A stretch of DNA of 64,000 nt from contig JAQOTA010000053.1 in the NCBI GenBank assembly GCA_029532415.1, positions 682,001-746,000 of the forward strand. Reading direction: 5' to 3'. The notes under the pieces are model-generated. The model did no database searches. It saw nothing but the letters and a program-made list of their open reading frames with translations, and was not told where the DNA came from. A program made the position numbers and the translations under genes. This stretch comes from Marasmius tenuissimus. Its lineage: Eukaryota; Basidiomycota; Agaricomycetes; Agaricales; Marasmiaceae. Below are positions 10,463 through 23,166 of this stretch, piece by piece; within the stretch, counting starts at the first letter, position 1, and every line of letters starts with the position of its first letter.

Positions 10463-11215
10463 GGTTTGCAACCCGAAGCGCTCTAAATCGCCACAACCAT
10501 CACTAGTAAAATACGGTCTTACAAAGAACATGGATATATGATTGAGAAAATAGGAAACAGAGTGAGATAGAGATACCAGGTACGAAGTAAATAATGGAAC
10601 AAAGGGCTCTGTTCATGACGAAGTGATGTCCAGTCGTTCGTTCATACAGAATCGTAAATACGAGTGAACTTTTCGTGCATCGTGCAGCAGTGTACGAGAT
10701 CCCACCCTCGTCGTATTATACCAGACCATCCGCTCAAACAAAGGTACCGCACACCTTCCTCGGTTGCCTAACCGTCTGACACACGTGAGGCAAGAGAAAG
10801 AGGGAGATATGAGTAATTGTAATATAAATTGAGAAGAAAAGAGAGAGAGAGAGAGTGGGATAATATACAGCCTGAAACCTGGAACCGATTGGAGAGGGTG
10901 TGTATAGCGGCAGATGGGGAATAACCTATAGTAAGAAGAAAGAGAAGAAATAATACGGAAAGGAATGGGGTGTGGATACCAGGTCACTGAAGGCGATAGC
11001 GAATGGAGGGCAAAAACGAGAGTAAACGAGTGGTTGGACAAGGAACGACAGCAACAACCAGCGAGAGGGGGACACCCGAGAAAACCAGCGACCATCCGAC
11101 TAGCCCTGCGTACTGGTCGGCCAGGACCCTCTTTTGTCCTTTCGATAGGGTGCATCTGTGCAAGCCCGGACGTACTGTCCTCGGGACTAGCCTGGTCACG
11201 CCTACAAACCCCGTC
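10463..11215. other. Convergent 3' region, UCH-like / PP1
   Basis: Holds the 3' UTRs of two convergent genes. A long minus-strand open frame (10613-11155) is Ser/Leu/Cys-rich without family features and follows the PP1 stop, so it is read as untranslated. A short GA-dinucleotide run lies near 10840-10856. Confidence 0.5.
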
Positions 11216-12767
<1,552 letters not shown>

Positions 12768-14014
12768 ATCTTTGTCTGCTTTCAACTGCTAAAATTCGTC
12801 TATGCCACCCAAGAAATCCTCCGGAGTGACCCTGTGAGATAACTGTCTGGTAAAAGATTTGACTTTGAGAGCTTAGAACCTGAAAATTCGAAGCCGGCTG
12901 GTGGTGAGGTGGAAGACAGGGACCTTTTACGGATTTCTAGCGGGTGATTTGAAGGGAGTTTAGGATGTAAATAGAGTTCAAAGGAGAATTTTTTGAAGCG
13001 GAAGAACTAGAAAACGAGCAGCCCGTCGTCAAGATGGTGGTTGAGAACGACGAGCAGAATAATCGATTTGGCGGTGGTCGTTGATGATAACAGCAAAGCG
13101 GGTTTCCTTTTTCGGTCAGCATGAGGGGACCCATCGTGGGAAACTAAAAATTGCAGGAAAAATTCGGGCTTTCACAACTAAGAACACCTTGCATTATATG
13201 TAATGAGGTCTGCTAGAGACTGAAAGTTGGACTACTCAGTGAACGTCGTGTAGCCTTCAGAAGAAATCAAGTCTCTACCATCACGGCTGAATCCCGGATG
13301 AACCCTTGTCGCGTGTTTGTGGCATGTACTCAGTACACGCCTTGTAAGGTCATTCCGCCTATTGAATTGTACTCCGGAATTGGCCCACTTGAAGTAACGC
13401 TGCTAGGGGCCCCAGACTACCGCTGTTGCTACCGTGGCGGCATACCTCCTGCACATATCCTTTGCGGCCGCGGCTGGTACTTGGACACAACGGTTTCCGA
13501 GAGGTTGAGGGAGGCCTGAGGGAAAAAAGAAAAGGAGGCTCGGGAAGAAATTGGCCTCGCGATCGACAACACTTTGGCATTCGCCCTCACTCGTACCATG
13601 GTCAAAGAACCAGTCCCCGACGAATCGTTCGCAGGATGCGTTTGAGTCAACTTCACCTGCGAAACATAGAGAAACGACAATCAATTGCAATCCTCAACGT
13701 GTGGCTGAGGTTCAATGTTTGATGCTTGTTACCGCAACTACCTCCAGAGCCGGAAGTACTTAGAGGTTACAGATCGATCGAGAGGGCATTGGATTTTTCA
13801 GTACTTGGGGGCCATAGACTGATCAGAGGACCCTATGGATACGACTGGTTGCTCGGCGGATAGCCTTTACATGATGGATGGAAGTCATCACAGAGATCAC
13901 TCGAACGCCCGGAGAGAAGGGACATCGCACAAAGCTTGAAAACATGAGTCAAAGGATCCATTTACATTCCAACCTACTGCATTTCTATCCATGTCGACCC
14001 GAATCCCAAACCCG
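12768..14014. other. Intergenic region upstream of PP1
   Basis: 1.25 kb between the PP1 start and the stop of the DHTKD1-type gene. It includes the PP1 promoter. Short open frames at 13298-13763 on both strands overlap each other and show no family motif. No gene is supported. Confidence 0.4.
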
Positions 14015-17000
14015 TTACTCGAAAGCAGACCGAATAACCGACTCTTGCTGTTCCTTGTACAGCTTTCCAATACCCGGCGCAGGCAATGCGCTCTCCTTCC
14101 TACCCTTATACTCTAGGCGGCCTGAACCATCTCCGACTACCTTCAGAACCTCTGCTAACCTCTCCTGCACATGCGGCCACGCTCCCTGGTTGCGGGGCTC
14201 CTCCTGGAGGTAGACAAACTCCGGCGCGTTCGTGTACTTCCCAAGCACCTTCTCCAATGCATGGAACGGGAACGGCGCCAACTCCTCTAGGCGAACAAAC
14301 GCAACGTCGTTATCTGCTTTCCGTGTCTGTCGTTCCTTGGCCAGGTCGTAGTAGATCTTCCCGGACAGCACCACAACCCGCTTAGCAGTTCCGTGGTTAC
14401 CTATCGGGTCATCGAGAACAGGTTGGAAGTGGGTGCCACTATCAAGGTCCGATAATGATGAGGCCGCCACCTACATAGCCCTCGCTCAGTATTCGGAACG
14501 CAGTGAAGAACGATGAACCCACTGATAGACGTAACAGTCCCTTCGGCGCAGCAACAATCAGTGGCTTCCTGTAATTCCGCTTCATCTGACGTCTGAGGAG
14601 ATGGAAGTACTGGGCGGGGGTCGTCGGGAAAACGACATGCATGTTGGCATTGAAATACGCGTCCTCCTCAGGGTTGTAGGTGTATCTATCGTTGGTCAAC
14701 TGGAACAACGGAGTACAAGTCAGCTCGGAAAACGTCGCGAAGATACCTATTGGACGCACCTGAAGCATACGCTCGAGCCTGGAAGAAGAGTGCTCGGGGC
14801 CAGCACCGTCCAGGCCATGAGGAAGGAGAAGCACGATGCCGCTTTGCTTCAACCATTTGGCTTGGAGGACATAAGTCACTGACGTTATCGAGCGCAATGC
14901 AGGAGAGGACGTACTTTCAGATGAGGAAACGAAAGTGTCGATGATGATCTAGTAGGGGAAGGTTAAGCACCCCACTAGCATGCAAGTCCCAGAGATGACA
15001 CACCTGAGCCCCGTTGAAGAAATCCCCAAACTATACACTTGATCAGCACGAGTGTTGTTGAAAAGGACGACAAAGTGTGTACCTGAGCTTCCCAAATCGG
15101 CAAAAGATTTGGTCGTTCCCAACTGGCACCATATTCGAACTAAAGCCGAACCCCAGTCATCAGCCAGTACCCTTCGAAACGACGTAAATTCACGAACCCC
15201 GAGGACAGCCATTTCGCTCAGCGAGCCTAGGAATCAACCTATAAGAACACGAAGAATTGAAACTAGCAGAACGACGGAAACATACTGTTTGCCAGCTCTA
15301 ACTTCCCTTGAGCATCAACTTGCTCGTTCAACGGGACATGAACCTTCTCCGATGTCTGATCAACAAGCATAGCATGTCGCTGACTGAAAGTTCCACGGCC
15401 AACATCCTGCCCGGATATCCGAACATCACATCCTTCCTGAAGTAGCGTCCCGAAAGCCATGGCCTAGAAGTGCCGAAGAGAGAAGTCAGTCGTAATCCTA
15501 ATCCATCCCAAAGATCCGCGAGCACTGACCTCCGCAGTAGCCCAGTCCAGGCCTTTCCCAGAGTCGATACTTGTAACCCTGTTCTTCACATGTCGCTGCA
15601 GCTTTGGATGTATGACCTAGATCGAGCGAGAGAACATTCCAGCTACGTCCCGGTCGCCGGAAGAAGAAAAGAAGAACTCACAAAGCCTTCAGGAACAGTT
15701 ATACTGGCTTTCCCAACCGTAACCAATGTATCCTTATCAACGCCAGTATCCGGGTCCCAAATCGCTTTGCCGCTGGCAGGCCAAACCATATCGCCCCATT
15801 GATCCTGAAGCATAGGGGCCGCAGGCTGATAAGACGACACGCCTGACAACGCCTTCTCAAGCGTCTCCTTGTACGATGTCCGAACATTAGAGGCCTCCTC
15901 TTCCTTGAGCACTTCCTCCGCCTAAATGCCGGTGAGGAAAAGTAAAGAAAACCGGAGTCGCATCGCACTACTCACGATCAACTTCTGCTCATAGAGCTGA
16001 GGTACGGACTTCCTTGCTTGGATCTTCTCGTACATCAAGGGACTTGTCAGGCTGGGAATGTCGAGCTCATTGTGTCTGGAGCAGGCGGAACGCAGGATTC
16101 AGTTAGATCTCCAAGACTGCCGCGCAATGATGGGCACTCACCCCCTGCAGGAAAGAAGGACAAGGATAAGTGCGAGCCATGGGCGCCGGTCTGCAAATCT
16201 CACTTACCAGCGTCTGTATACCAAAAGGTCTATGATGATGTCCTGGTGAAAATGACGTCTGAGTGGAGTCGGCGGATAACTTTGCTGGCGAGACTGACCT
16301 TTCGGAAGTATTGCCTGTATTGGAACGCAACCTCCATGGCTCGGAAGACGTCTGTGGGTCATGAGGCGTGGTGAATAGATGTGGTTGAAAAGGGTGATGC
16401 TAAACGGCGAACCTTCAGGATGGTCCCCATTGACATGCAGAACGGGGGCTCCGATCATCTTGCCTACATCTGAGCAGTACAGGGACGACCGTGCTTGTGA
16501 GGCGGGCGTTGTATACCCGATACTGTGGAGAGCAGGAGCATTCCCAGGTCAGGGCAAGGATCGAGGGGTAGAGAGTGCACCAAGAAAACATACTTGTTAC
16601 TAGATTCGCCGGAGAACGACCATGTATCTGTCAGCTCGATTTCAGCCCACTCGGAAATGAACGGCTTACTCTACAACGAGATGGACCGTCCCTCCGCTCG
16701 TGAAGTGAGGCAGGTTGCCTGTAATGTGAATGTCAGGAAGCTTGGAACAGGTTTACGAGAACTCAGGAATACGGACTCAATCCCAGACTTTCCATTACCA
16801 CGCCCTGTCCACTGAAGCTGGCGTCTCCATGTAGTTGCACACACATGACCTTGTCACCTATTTGGCATGTTTCGGGTGACGTCTTGAGGAGGGAATACTG
16901 TTTAGCTCGGGTCTTTCCGAGGGCTACAGCATTAACCGCCTCTATGAGAAGAATGGTTATGTTCAGATGGGTTGGCACAGCTCTTTTTCGTTTACGAACC

Positions 17001-18212
17001 GAGATGAGATGGGTTGGGCAGTAAAGAAACCTTAACGGGGTCGGTTGTGCCAGGGTAGGTTAAGAAAGTCGAAGATACTAAAGGGTCATGAATACTTCTA
17101 TCGAACATAGAGGGGCACGACCGAACACATACCTAGGTGACTGATCACATCCCCTTCTGCCCCCAGATCTTCTGGGTACTCCGAACCCCCTCTAATCTTA
17201 TGGAAAAGGGCGGCAGGGGAGTAATTCAGCAGATCGGTGAGGAAGTTCAGTCGGCCACGATGAGGCATTGCAACAATTATATGTGAGACGGCACCTGGCG
17301 TTGAATGTCAGACAGGACGTAAACAAGGAAAGGGTCAACTGTATTGGCTTACTTTGTGACGCTGCCGCAAATAAGGAGTCCAATGCGGGAAGCATGGACT
17401 CTCCACCTTCCAATGCGTACTAGATAACGCGTTCAGGCAGGCCAATCAGCCATCAGGCAGAGGCAACTTACCCGCTTCAAATTTGGGAACTTGAGCTGCA
17501 AGAAGTTGTCGAATACTTCACTCCGAGTAAGAAGGCCGTGAATACGCGTCTTGAGTTCTTTGTCCGTCTCATTAACAGACACTGAGTCGGGCGCCGGTAA
17601 CGTCCTGGACTCGAGTAGATGCGAGAACCATAACCTCTCGGCTTTAGAATGCGAATGCATGTACTTTAGGTTCAAGAAACCGCGTGAATACACGACACAC
17701 AGGATGATTGGGCACTGAACTTACCTCGTAGGCAATATTTCCGACATAGACCGATTTCAAGTGACGCGTGATTTGGTCCAGAGTCCACCAGTCTTCCGTA
17801 TCATCTCTTTGGGATTCTACGCGAGGATTTGTCCAGATGATTCCATTCACATTGTACTTCTTCTGACTATCCGTGAGGCCATAACGCGTTGGGTCGAGCG
17901 CCACAACCTCCGAATCTCGGTCTATGAGGTCAAGAGGGTCGATTCGGGCCGCACGATGAGCATGGGTCCTAACGTTGTCGACATATCTCAAGAGCGCCGC
18001 ATTCTGGTTCCGATTGGCTAACTGTGCTTCGTTGTCTGTCACAATAGTCAGAATGGCTTGCTCATCGTCGGAACATATCACATACAGTCAGCAAACACGA
18101 AATTGGGTCGTCTCCTAAACCCGAACGACTCGTCATGGTATCGACGCTCTTGAAGAGTTCTCCATGAACTCTTGAGAAGGTTGGTCCGTCCTATCACTCG
18201 TTTCTGAAGCAT
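14015..18212 (-). CDS. DHTKD1: 2-oxoacid (2-oxoadipate) dehydrogenase E1, DHTKD1 type
   Basis: Mitochondrial thiamine-diphosphate E1 that decarboxylates 2-oxoadipate (lysine/tryptophan breakdown) or 2-oxoglutarate. I resolve 24 exons summing to 2844 nt (947 aa): 18086-18212, 17725-18035, 17472-17663, 17353-17419, 17133-17294, 17000-17077, 16777-16941, 16670-16718, 16594-16599, 16413-16522, 16299-16351, 16208-16242, 16142-16144, 15976-16075, 15682-15921, 15530-15616, 15286-15463, 15198-15226, 15083-15139, 15004-15030, 14915-14948, 14760-14860, 14523-14699, 14015-14470. An Arg-rich presequence ([18 protein letters not shown]) leads the protein. [55 protein letters not shown] and [14 protein letters not shown] are E1 signatures. 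[14 protein letters not shown] and [15 protein letters not shown] favour DHTKD1 over KGD1. The two tiny exons are discussed in the findings. Confidence 0.92.
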
Positions 18213-18511
18213 TTCGACGACAAACTATGCACGACAGAGCATCGAATGGGTGAGAGTAGTGAAGAGGAGGTACTGGGTAATCCGGTCGGGTGCCCGTTGA
18301 AGACATGGTCAAGGTCCGTCCGGGGCTTGCGGCATAGCCGTCATGCGACGGCTATTACCCGACGTCGAATTCGGTTCGCTCGACATCGTCGACGACGATG
18401 AGCGCTGTCTTCAAGTTCTTGCATCACTGCCAGAGGGTTTAGTACAAACATATATGTATTATTGAATCTGCATTTGCGTTCTAATCTCTAGTTTCTAGTC
18501 CTCAAACGCGT

Positions 18512-19928
18512 TCAAACACTTGTAGAGTCGAGAATCTCTTTGACAGTCTTCTCCCCTTTCACAACAGACTGTACAACCGGTAGAGCGTCAGAAAATGTGG
18601 AGAAAAGGACGTGCTTGATGCCATTGTTGGTGCAGTACACCGAAAGATCGTTCTCTCCGTATTCTTTTTGCTTGACGAAAAGAAGATCAGCATGCTTAGC
18701 AGCAGACATATCTATAACATGGTAATAAATATAACACAGAAACAAAACCATCTGAGGGGATGTGCACTTGCCTGAGACACCGTCTCCAAAGAAGAACAGA
18801 GTTGGCGGGTCCTCAAGCTGCCGGTAAGGTAGGATAGCTTGAGACTTGTCATGCCCGTATCCACTAGAGAGAACAAGGTATAAGTGATGAACGGGCGCGG
18901 ATGCCCGCTCCACAATCCACTAGCTTCAATCAGAAGGAGGGTCCCGTCAAGAAGTACTCTCGTAGACAATGACGGAAGCTAACGAATCGAGAGCTTTGAC
19001 CACAGGTCAGGTGGAAGGCAACGACATACCTGCTAGGGTGTCTGAATTTGATGGACCACGTCCCATCGTCATGCAAATCGACATCGTTGGAGATGATTTC
19101 TATTTCACCGGCATCCTTCTCTCCAACGAGATTTGAGAGAACCGCACGAATCGTTGGAGTCATCCCGCTGAAGACAGAAGCATCATGAGCGGAAGGACTA
19201 TCGAGATCATTGGCAAGATTACCAACCCAGAAACGAGTATGACGGGGATGTCGTTGGCTTTGCACCATGCGTAGAACTCTTTGAATCCGGGATCGAGCTT
19301 GATATCTTCATTCCGTGAGAGTTAAGCTTCCATGAATGTGGTATGTTCTGATAACAAAACAAAACATACTGTCACGCAGAACCTGCTTGCATTCTTCGAA
19401 GGAGTGCCCGTTTTTGACTACGCTATCCAGCATCGTGCGGAATTCATCGCTGTGAGAATTGGAGTGATGTATATCAGCACAACGAGATACCCAAAAGATA
19501 CCGACGGCTCGCCTTACCGAAAGGTAACTTTTCCGGATAAAATATCAAGATTGCCTTGTCTTCTCTTGTCCTTCCCGAACCCAAGGTTATCGGTCATATC
19601 TTCAAAACCCAAAACACACCCCACAACCAACAAGTATTGATGACGGGTAGTGGATACATTCGCAAAAACGATTACGCCGTTATCCAAGGAAGAAACCAAA
19701 CATCGAGGAGCTGATTAACAGAGCAATGGGAATTACTGTCAACAGGAAGACCCACAATCATTAGAATCGTACGTCGTTATAGTTCCATCCCTGGATATGG
19801 GGTCAATGGTGATCGTTCGCGATGGTGGTTGCAGAGTCCACCAACCAATCTGACAGAACAACAAACTTCTTGTCCTTATGAATGGGAGGGTAAGGCAGAG
19901 TGCTCTCGGGAGGTGCAATGTCGCCCAT
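18512..19928 (-). CDS. HAD-superfamily (IB-like) phosphatase
   Basis: Small-molecule phosphatase of the haloacid dehalogenase superfamily, phosphoserine-phosphatase-like subgroup. The protein starts MGDIAPPESTLPYPPIHKDK. Motif I is SDWDGTIT (nucleophile Asp followed by the acid/base Asp), assembled across an intron at 19791-19845. It is followed by YDSNDYMTDNLGFGKDKRRQ, a cap-like helical region (FRTMLDSVVKNGHSFEECKQ), motif II in the IPVILVSSGMTPT segment, then GYGHDKSQAI with the motif III Lys. Motif IV is FFFGDGVSDMSAAKHADLLF. First exons are 19846-19928 and 19756-19790, and reading continues to the stop at 18512. No targeting signal is seen. The substrate is not evident. Confidence 0.85.
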
Positions 19929-20271
19929 TGTGTGGTAGTGGTCAGTGGAGAAGGGCAACCTATACACGTTTTACAAACGTTTGCTTGGGCACCGGGAATA
20001 TTTTTTCAATCTTATCGATGATATCCCGTGTTCATCTTATCTTATCGCTTTATGGTTATGATCTACAAATCCGTTGTCCATTGGCAATTGGTTCATTTTG
20101 AACGTTCTACAGCGTTTTACCTTCTACATACTTAAGAGGCTATCAAATTAATACTATCGTACCGATATTGTCTACACGAGGACCAGCGCTGCTGGAATTA
20201 AACATAACGAAGCCTAGATCTATAGATACCGACAATAATCACAAATGCACTGAGTCCCCCGGTGCAGGAAA
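19929..20271. other. Intergenic spacer, 343 nt
   Basis: Promoter of the HAD gene plus the 3' region of the inositol oxygenase gene. AT-rich, no gene seen. Confidence 0.4.
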
Positions 20272-21518
20272 TCACCAGTTCAATACTGGAGGGAAGTATT
20301 TTGCGATGAGCCGCTCATAGTACGGCCTGAGCTTTGCGGGATCGCAAGGCTCGTCGCTTTTGCTATAGAGATCGTAGGGGTTGAAGGCCTGAACTGCTGC
20401 CAGGATCTCCTTGTCTTTTGCGTTCATCAGGTGCTGGTAAGCACCTTCCCGATGCCATGGGTAGAAACTGTGGTACCGAATCATGGCAAGGGCCTCCTGG
20501 GGAAGCCTGCTCTGGTCCTTGAGAACGTTGTATAGGTACTAAAAACAGCCTATCAGCACGATGGAACATGACAGAAAGTCGTCGAACAAGTCCCTTACCT
20601 CGTCATGACCCCATGATAGCATTACATTGTCGAGCCCACAGTGTGGCTCGTAGATACCGTACTCGGTACCGTATACAGCGTCGTTGGTATCGGGGTTTCC
20701 AGCGAACGTATGGGGGTAGATGATCTTGTCTGAGAACTTGCATCCCACAACGAACGTATCCTATAATGAATTGAATTAATCGTATCAGTCAAGGCGCTGT
20801 GCCAAGATGTCTTTATGAATGCCGTACCCCAACAACGTCCCATTGACCTTGGGAACCAAATAAGAATAACAACTTCCCGAGATCATGAACGAGGCCAGTG
20901 ACCTGACAGGAGGCCGCGTCAAAGATTGGAACAACAACCGAAAGAGATCCATCAAAGCGTACCTGCATCCACTCGGGCTTCCCGTCTCTACGGATGGCTT
21001 CAGCTGTTTGGAGTAGATGTTCTATTTGTGATAGGCTGGTCTAAAGCTGGGGTCAGCTGAGGCCACCGGGGACTTTGATTTCGTCGTCTCACATCAGGGT
21101 CCGACTCGTCGATGAGAGTGTTGAGCATCTCCATCGCCTCCCACACACCCATGCGAGCACGGACACGACTCTTGAAGTCAACGCGTGCTCGGATGTTGAA
21201 GTCGACAGTTTGTTTTTCTAGAGAAAGGCCTAATGAATCATCCGGTGCGATTTGATCCATAGTAAAGAACGATACCATGTTGTTCCCTGTAGAAGTTTTT
21301 AACGCGATCGCATGCGGAATCGTAGTCGCGGAACTGGGTCTTGTCTTTCTCCTGGTCAAACTCCGACTGTTCGTCCCAGAGCTTGCCTTTGAGAACGTTC
21401 ACTACGATCAAGTCAATACGAGTGGAGAGAGTGGAACGGCATGGAGCATACCCTCGTCGATGGCGTCAGATGTGGCGTCGAGCTCGCGACCGCTTCGTTG
21501 GAGGAGAGTGCCGGGCAT
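20272..21518 (-). CDS. MIOX: myo-Inositol oxygenase
   Basis: Cytosolic di-iron oxygenase that opens myo-inositol to D-glucuronate. The N-terminus is [20 protein letters not shown]. The core shows ADFK-like [40 protein letters not shown] (first His ligand), [12 protein letters not shown] (His-Asp ligands), VGCKFSDKI, the [20 protein letters not shown] lid segment, LSWGHDE (His), [11 protein letters not shown] (His) and [13 protein letters not shown] (Asp). So all six iron ligands of the family are present. The end (YFPPVLNW) matches the family's usual C-terminus. There are several short introns. The stop (20272) lies 343 nt from the HAD gene and the start lies 1.65 kb from an aldo-keto reductase on the same strand, which could take the next step. 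Confidence 0.95.
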
Positions 21519-23166
21519 TATGAATATGAAGAGAAGAGGTCTAGGGGAGTAGAGCAAAGTCCACTGAAGAGGGATGTGGAGGCTTGAGTGATAAGAAACG
21601 AAAGGAATGGCCGCCTTTTAAAGAAGATGGAGCAAACATTGAGAAAGACACTTTACCTTGAGTCCCCGGATTAAGAATGTGGCGATGTTCACTCTGGATA
21701 TCCCTGAAGAAGTCACGCACGATAGACCAGGATAGACCGGAAACTTGAATCAAGCTTGATTTTCTAATCAGATCTAGAGATCCATATGGGAAGTACTGAA
21801 CTTTGTAGCAGAGTGTCCTCGGCTACCAAGGATGGAATTTTCATGTTACATACACCTGAGATGAGTACTGGGAAATAATGTGTACCTCACCTTATTCATT
21901 CAGTTTGTTCTAATTTTCACAGCAAGTCGTGAGAGCGCCGGAGACTGAGTTGCCCGCGAGTAGTCTGCCAAAGCTATTGTTAAGCTCTATTCCGTTCTTC
22001 TTTGATGTTCTGTCCTCACAAAATCCGAGTAGCCGTAAACACGTCCTAGATTGTTCGATGGTTGGGGGACCCTCGCACGGAATCGGAATTGAGGTTGAAT
22101 TGAACTAGAGTTGAGGTATAGGTCGCGCTGAGGCTGGCAGCGGTACAAGCTGATACACTGATGGACAAGGATGTTGAGAGTATTTTTCAAAGTCCGACAA
22201 ACGCCCCGCCTCCGTCTCGCCCGTCCTTCGCGCTCGCGAGCAACCTGTCTGGGAACTTACCGTCAAGTGGGTACCTGTGGATCTGCTGGAGTTGTCAGTG
22301 ATTGGCTTAGATCTCGTTCACGCTACATGCTACATGGCAAATTGATATTGCGTCTGACAATCTACAGTGAACGTGATTTAGACATGCAGACACTGTCGGA
22401 GCACTCAATAACATCCTCTCAACCTGCCAAGATGTGGGGGTGATATTGGAGACAATGTGAAATTGAGGCTGCAGTCAGCTGCAGTTCTCCTTCACGACGA
22501 TGAGCAAAGGAAGGCCAGCGCCCGCCGCCGGGCCGCTGCTGAGGGGAATACTGTTTTGCAGACCACCTCCACTTACCGCCGAATGGCATAGAATGGCATT
22601 CGTTGTTTTCTGTTGCGCGCCTGCTCGGAAAATACGGCCAGGTACCGACCTGGCTCCTTTAGGGGCCCCACACGGGAGGTGAATAGAATAGTATATCTAA
22701 CTATCACCGAACATCTACTCCTGCGTTGAATTGTACTTGAATTGTACATAGTCCGATGTTCAATTGCTTCCCTGATCGTGAAAATGAATCGGGCGATGCC
22801 TAATCTTCCTCGAGTGCGTTTGCCGTCGGTCTATCCACCGTTGAGTATCTCGTCAAGCAGTCAGAACAACAATCTGTCCACTTCTGGGAACTGCGCTGCA
22901 TGCAAGCGTACTCGAGTACGTTTAATATTGGATCTCGAGGTCCGAAGACCTGCATTGGCTCAGTTGGTCACGCCAAACCTCCCGCGGGTATTTCCGAGAG
23001 TCGCTCCAAACATCCCTCACACGACCCAGAATGTTTCCGTATTCTCGTACTTGGTGCGCTGAGACATAGCGTCGAAAGGGTACATGTGCTTTATCTCTAT
23101 ATAGATATTCATGGCTCAAGGATAAACACTCCATGGATACTAGGCCTTCTCTCGTGCGATGGTACG
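21519..23166. other. Intergenic region, MIOX promoter side
   Basis: 1.65 kb with the MIOX promoter proximal and the 3' flank of the aldo-keto reductase distal. Short overlapping open frames (for example 22742-23214 +) have no convincing family match. No gene is supported. Confidence 0.4.

Noticed and set aside
10613..11155. Long minus-strand open frame (180 codons)
   Set aside because: Directly downstream of the PP1 stop on the same strand, with low-complexity Ser/Leu content and no motif. Best read as the PP1 3' UTR.
13298..13763. Cluster of overlapping frames on both strands between PP1 and DHTKD1
   Set aside because: All are short, mutually exclusive, and lack motifs or coherent introns.
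14015..18212. Calling this gene classical KGD1 (OGDH E1)
   Set aside because: The short N-terminus lacking the usual OGDH leader, plus [14 protein letters not shown] and [15 protein letters not shown], fit DHTKD1 better. A KGD1 assignment remains possible until a phylogeny is run.
22890..23000. FNIGSRGPKTCIG resembles a P450 haem loop
   Set aside because: No I-helix, ExxR or other P450 block is found nearby in any frame, and the following residues do not fit. Likely chance.
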